NCBI RefSeq assembly: GCF_000724545.1
Contig: NZ_JHBV01000031.1
Location: 124,001-188,000, forward strand
DNA: 64,000 bases
Source of the DNA: Aureispira sp. CCB-QB1
Lineage (GTDB): Bacteria > Bacteroidota > Bacteroidia > Chitinophagales > Saprospiraceae
Direction of reading: 5' to 3'
Numbering within the stretch: position 1 is the stretch's first letter; the number at the start of each line of letters is the position of its first letter. Below, one piece after another: positions 63,040 to 64,000 of this stretch. The notes under the pieces are model-generated. The model was not told the DNA's origin and did no database searches. It saw only the letters and a program-made list of their open reading frames with translations. Made by a program: the position numbers and the translations under genes.

Positions 63040-64000
63040 CTATTGATGGAATTTAGAGAAATCGCTTAAGCTAAGCTCGGATTTTTTAGCAATATATTCT
63101 GTGTGAGAACCCAACATAGAGTTTTCGGTAACCACATTATTAACAGTAGAGTGATCTTGGATGATGCTTTTGCTGATAATAGAATTCTCAATCACAGCAT
63201 TTCTACTAATAGAAACATGCGGTCCAATCACAGAATTTTTGATCACTACATCTTGGTCAATAAAACAAGGAGGAACAATGGTAGAATTTTCTACTGTAAT
63301 ATTTGAAGCGACTGTTGCAGCGTTGTTCTTGGTTTCCAAAACACGTTCATTGGCGTACAAAACAGCATTTTTGTTGCCACAGTCAAGCCACTCTTGGATT
63401 TGATGTGTACGGAATTTGACACCTTTTTGGCGCATATTTTCTAGGGCATTGGTGATTTGATATTCCCCTTTATCCATAATATTATTATCAATCAAATATT
63501 GCAACTCATTTTTGAGCATATTAGCATCTTTAAAATAATAGATACCAATGATTGCCAAATCAGAAACAAAAGTAGTTGGCTTTTCGACAAACTCACTAAT
63601 ATAGCCTTCTTCATCGAGTGTAACAACACCATAAGCAGATGGATCCTCAATTTGTTGTACCCAAAGAACACTTTCTTGTTCTGTATCCAAAGCAAAATCA
63701 GATTTGAATAATGTATCTGCAAAGGCAACAATAACATTACCACTTAAACTTTCTTGAGCGCAAAGAATAGCATGAGCCGTGCCTAATTTTTCAGTTTGAT
63801 GATAGACCGAACCTTTAGCTCCAAGGCTTTCAGCGAGTGCCACCAATTCATTTTCCACGTCTTCTCCAAAATCTCCAATAATAAAGGCAACTTCTTCGAT
63901 TGTGTCTCCATAAGCTTCGGCTAAATCTTCTACCAATCTTCTTACAATAGATTTACCAGCAATTTCTACTAAAGGTTTAGGTACTGTTAAAGTATGAGGG
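63040..64000 (-). CDS. Sugar nucleotidyltransferase (GlmU/RmlA-like), 5' end outside the window
   Basis: The frame is open to the right edge. Before the first internal start it already encodes PHTLTVPKPLVEIAGKSIV, which is the conserved N-terminal motif after the GxGTRLRP loop of sugar-phosphate nucleotidyltransferases. The true start therefore lies beyond the window and about 30-40 residues are missing. The catalytic domain continues with VEDLAEAYGDTIEEVAFIIGD, GTAHAILCAQESLSGNVIVAFADTLF and EFVEKP. The last 90 residues are left-handed beta-helix hexapeptide repeats (ATVASNITVENSTI, VVIKNSVIGPHVSISRNAVIENSIISKSIIQDHSTVNN), like GlmU-type enzymes. It transfers a nucleotide to a hexose or hexosamine phosphate, for cell-wall or polysaccharide synthesis. 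Confidence 0.88.
   Translation of the reverse strand, partial: PHTLTVPKPLVEIAGKSIVRRLVEDLAEAYGDTIEEVAFIIGDFGEDVENELVALAESLGAKGSVYHQTEKLGTAHAILCAQESLSGNVIVAFADTLFKSDFALDTEQESVLWVQQIEDPSAYGVVTLDEEGYISEFVEKPTTFVSDLAIIGIYYFKDANMLKNELQYLIDNNIMDKGEYQITNALENMRQKGVKFRTHQIQEWLDCGNKNAVLYANERVLETKNNAATVASNITVENSTIVPPCFIDQDVVIKNSVIGPHVSISRNAVIENSIISKSIIQDHSTVNNVVTENSMLGSHTEYIAKKSELSLSDFSKFHQ

Overview
The window is chromosomal DNA from a member of the Bacteroidota. The evidence is AT-rich, loosely packed intergenic DNA and many secreted proteins ending in type IX secretion (T9SS) sorting domains: type A tails with a YPNP-like motif, and one gliding-motility type B tail. PKD, BNR and GEVED architectures, DUF5777, DUF4292 and DUF2024 families, a BatA/BatB operon and TAnnTTTG-like promoter elements agree with this. 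Codon style and the giant PKD/Ig protein suggest a Saprospira/Aureispira-like lineage, but that is inference.

Layout. 1-8.2 kb: the tail of a saccharopine-dehydrogenase-like protein, an Nramp-related transporter without the usual metal-binding residues, an EnvC-like degenerate LytM protein, a secreted SGNH/DUF4886 esterase-like protein, a tRNA-Val(GAC) and a RecB/AddA-like helicase. 8.2-8.4 kb: a short intergenic stretch with a dense cluster of consensus DnaA boxes. 8.4-19.2 kb: a 1,828-residue PKD/Ig adhesin, a DUF1761 membrane protein, and a minus-strand set comprising a mini-cytochrome lipoprotein, a DUF5777 beta-barrel and two paralogous dihaem cytochromes c. 19.4-33.4 kb: bacilliredoxin, a purple-acid-phosphatase-like enzyme, a VanY-type carboxypeptidase, a gamma-carbonic anhydrase, NAD+ synthetase, a TPR lipoprotein, a T9SS surface protein and a CocE/NonD hydrolase, separated by repeat-rich spacers. 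34-42.7 kb: two 1,085-residue BNR/GEVED T9SS paralogues separated by a transposase gene and sharing a nearly identical 299-bp tract. 42.7-47.4 kb: a DJ-1 lipoprotein, TruC, OsmC and a small lipoprotein on the plus strand. These face a minus-strand MarR-centred group (MarR, DUF2024, T9SS protein, CPVC thioredoxin-like) with the same palindrome upstream of all three transcription units. 47.5-49.4 kb: ADP-ribosylglycohydrolase and an EamA transporter. 50-58 kb: a MoxR/DUF58/BatD-like/BatA/BatB operon carrying an extra GNAT gene and two tandem paralogous membrane proteins. 58-64 kb: a secreted protein, an SDR-like protein, a TPR plus DUF4292 pair, and the 3' part of a sugar-nucleotidyltransferase gene that runs off the window.

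The most distinctive signals are the MarR operator trio (a small, probably thiol- or metal-responsive regulon), the DnaA-box cluster, the gene-conversion tract between the BNR paralogues, the outer-membrane barrel/cytochrome gene set, and a family of palindromic intergenic repeats. Nothing here resembles a prophage, CRISPR array or recognised defence island.
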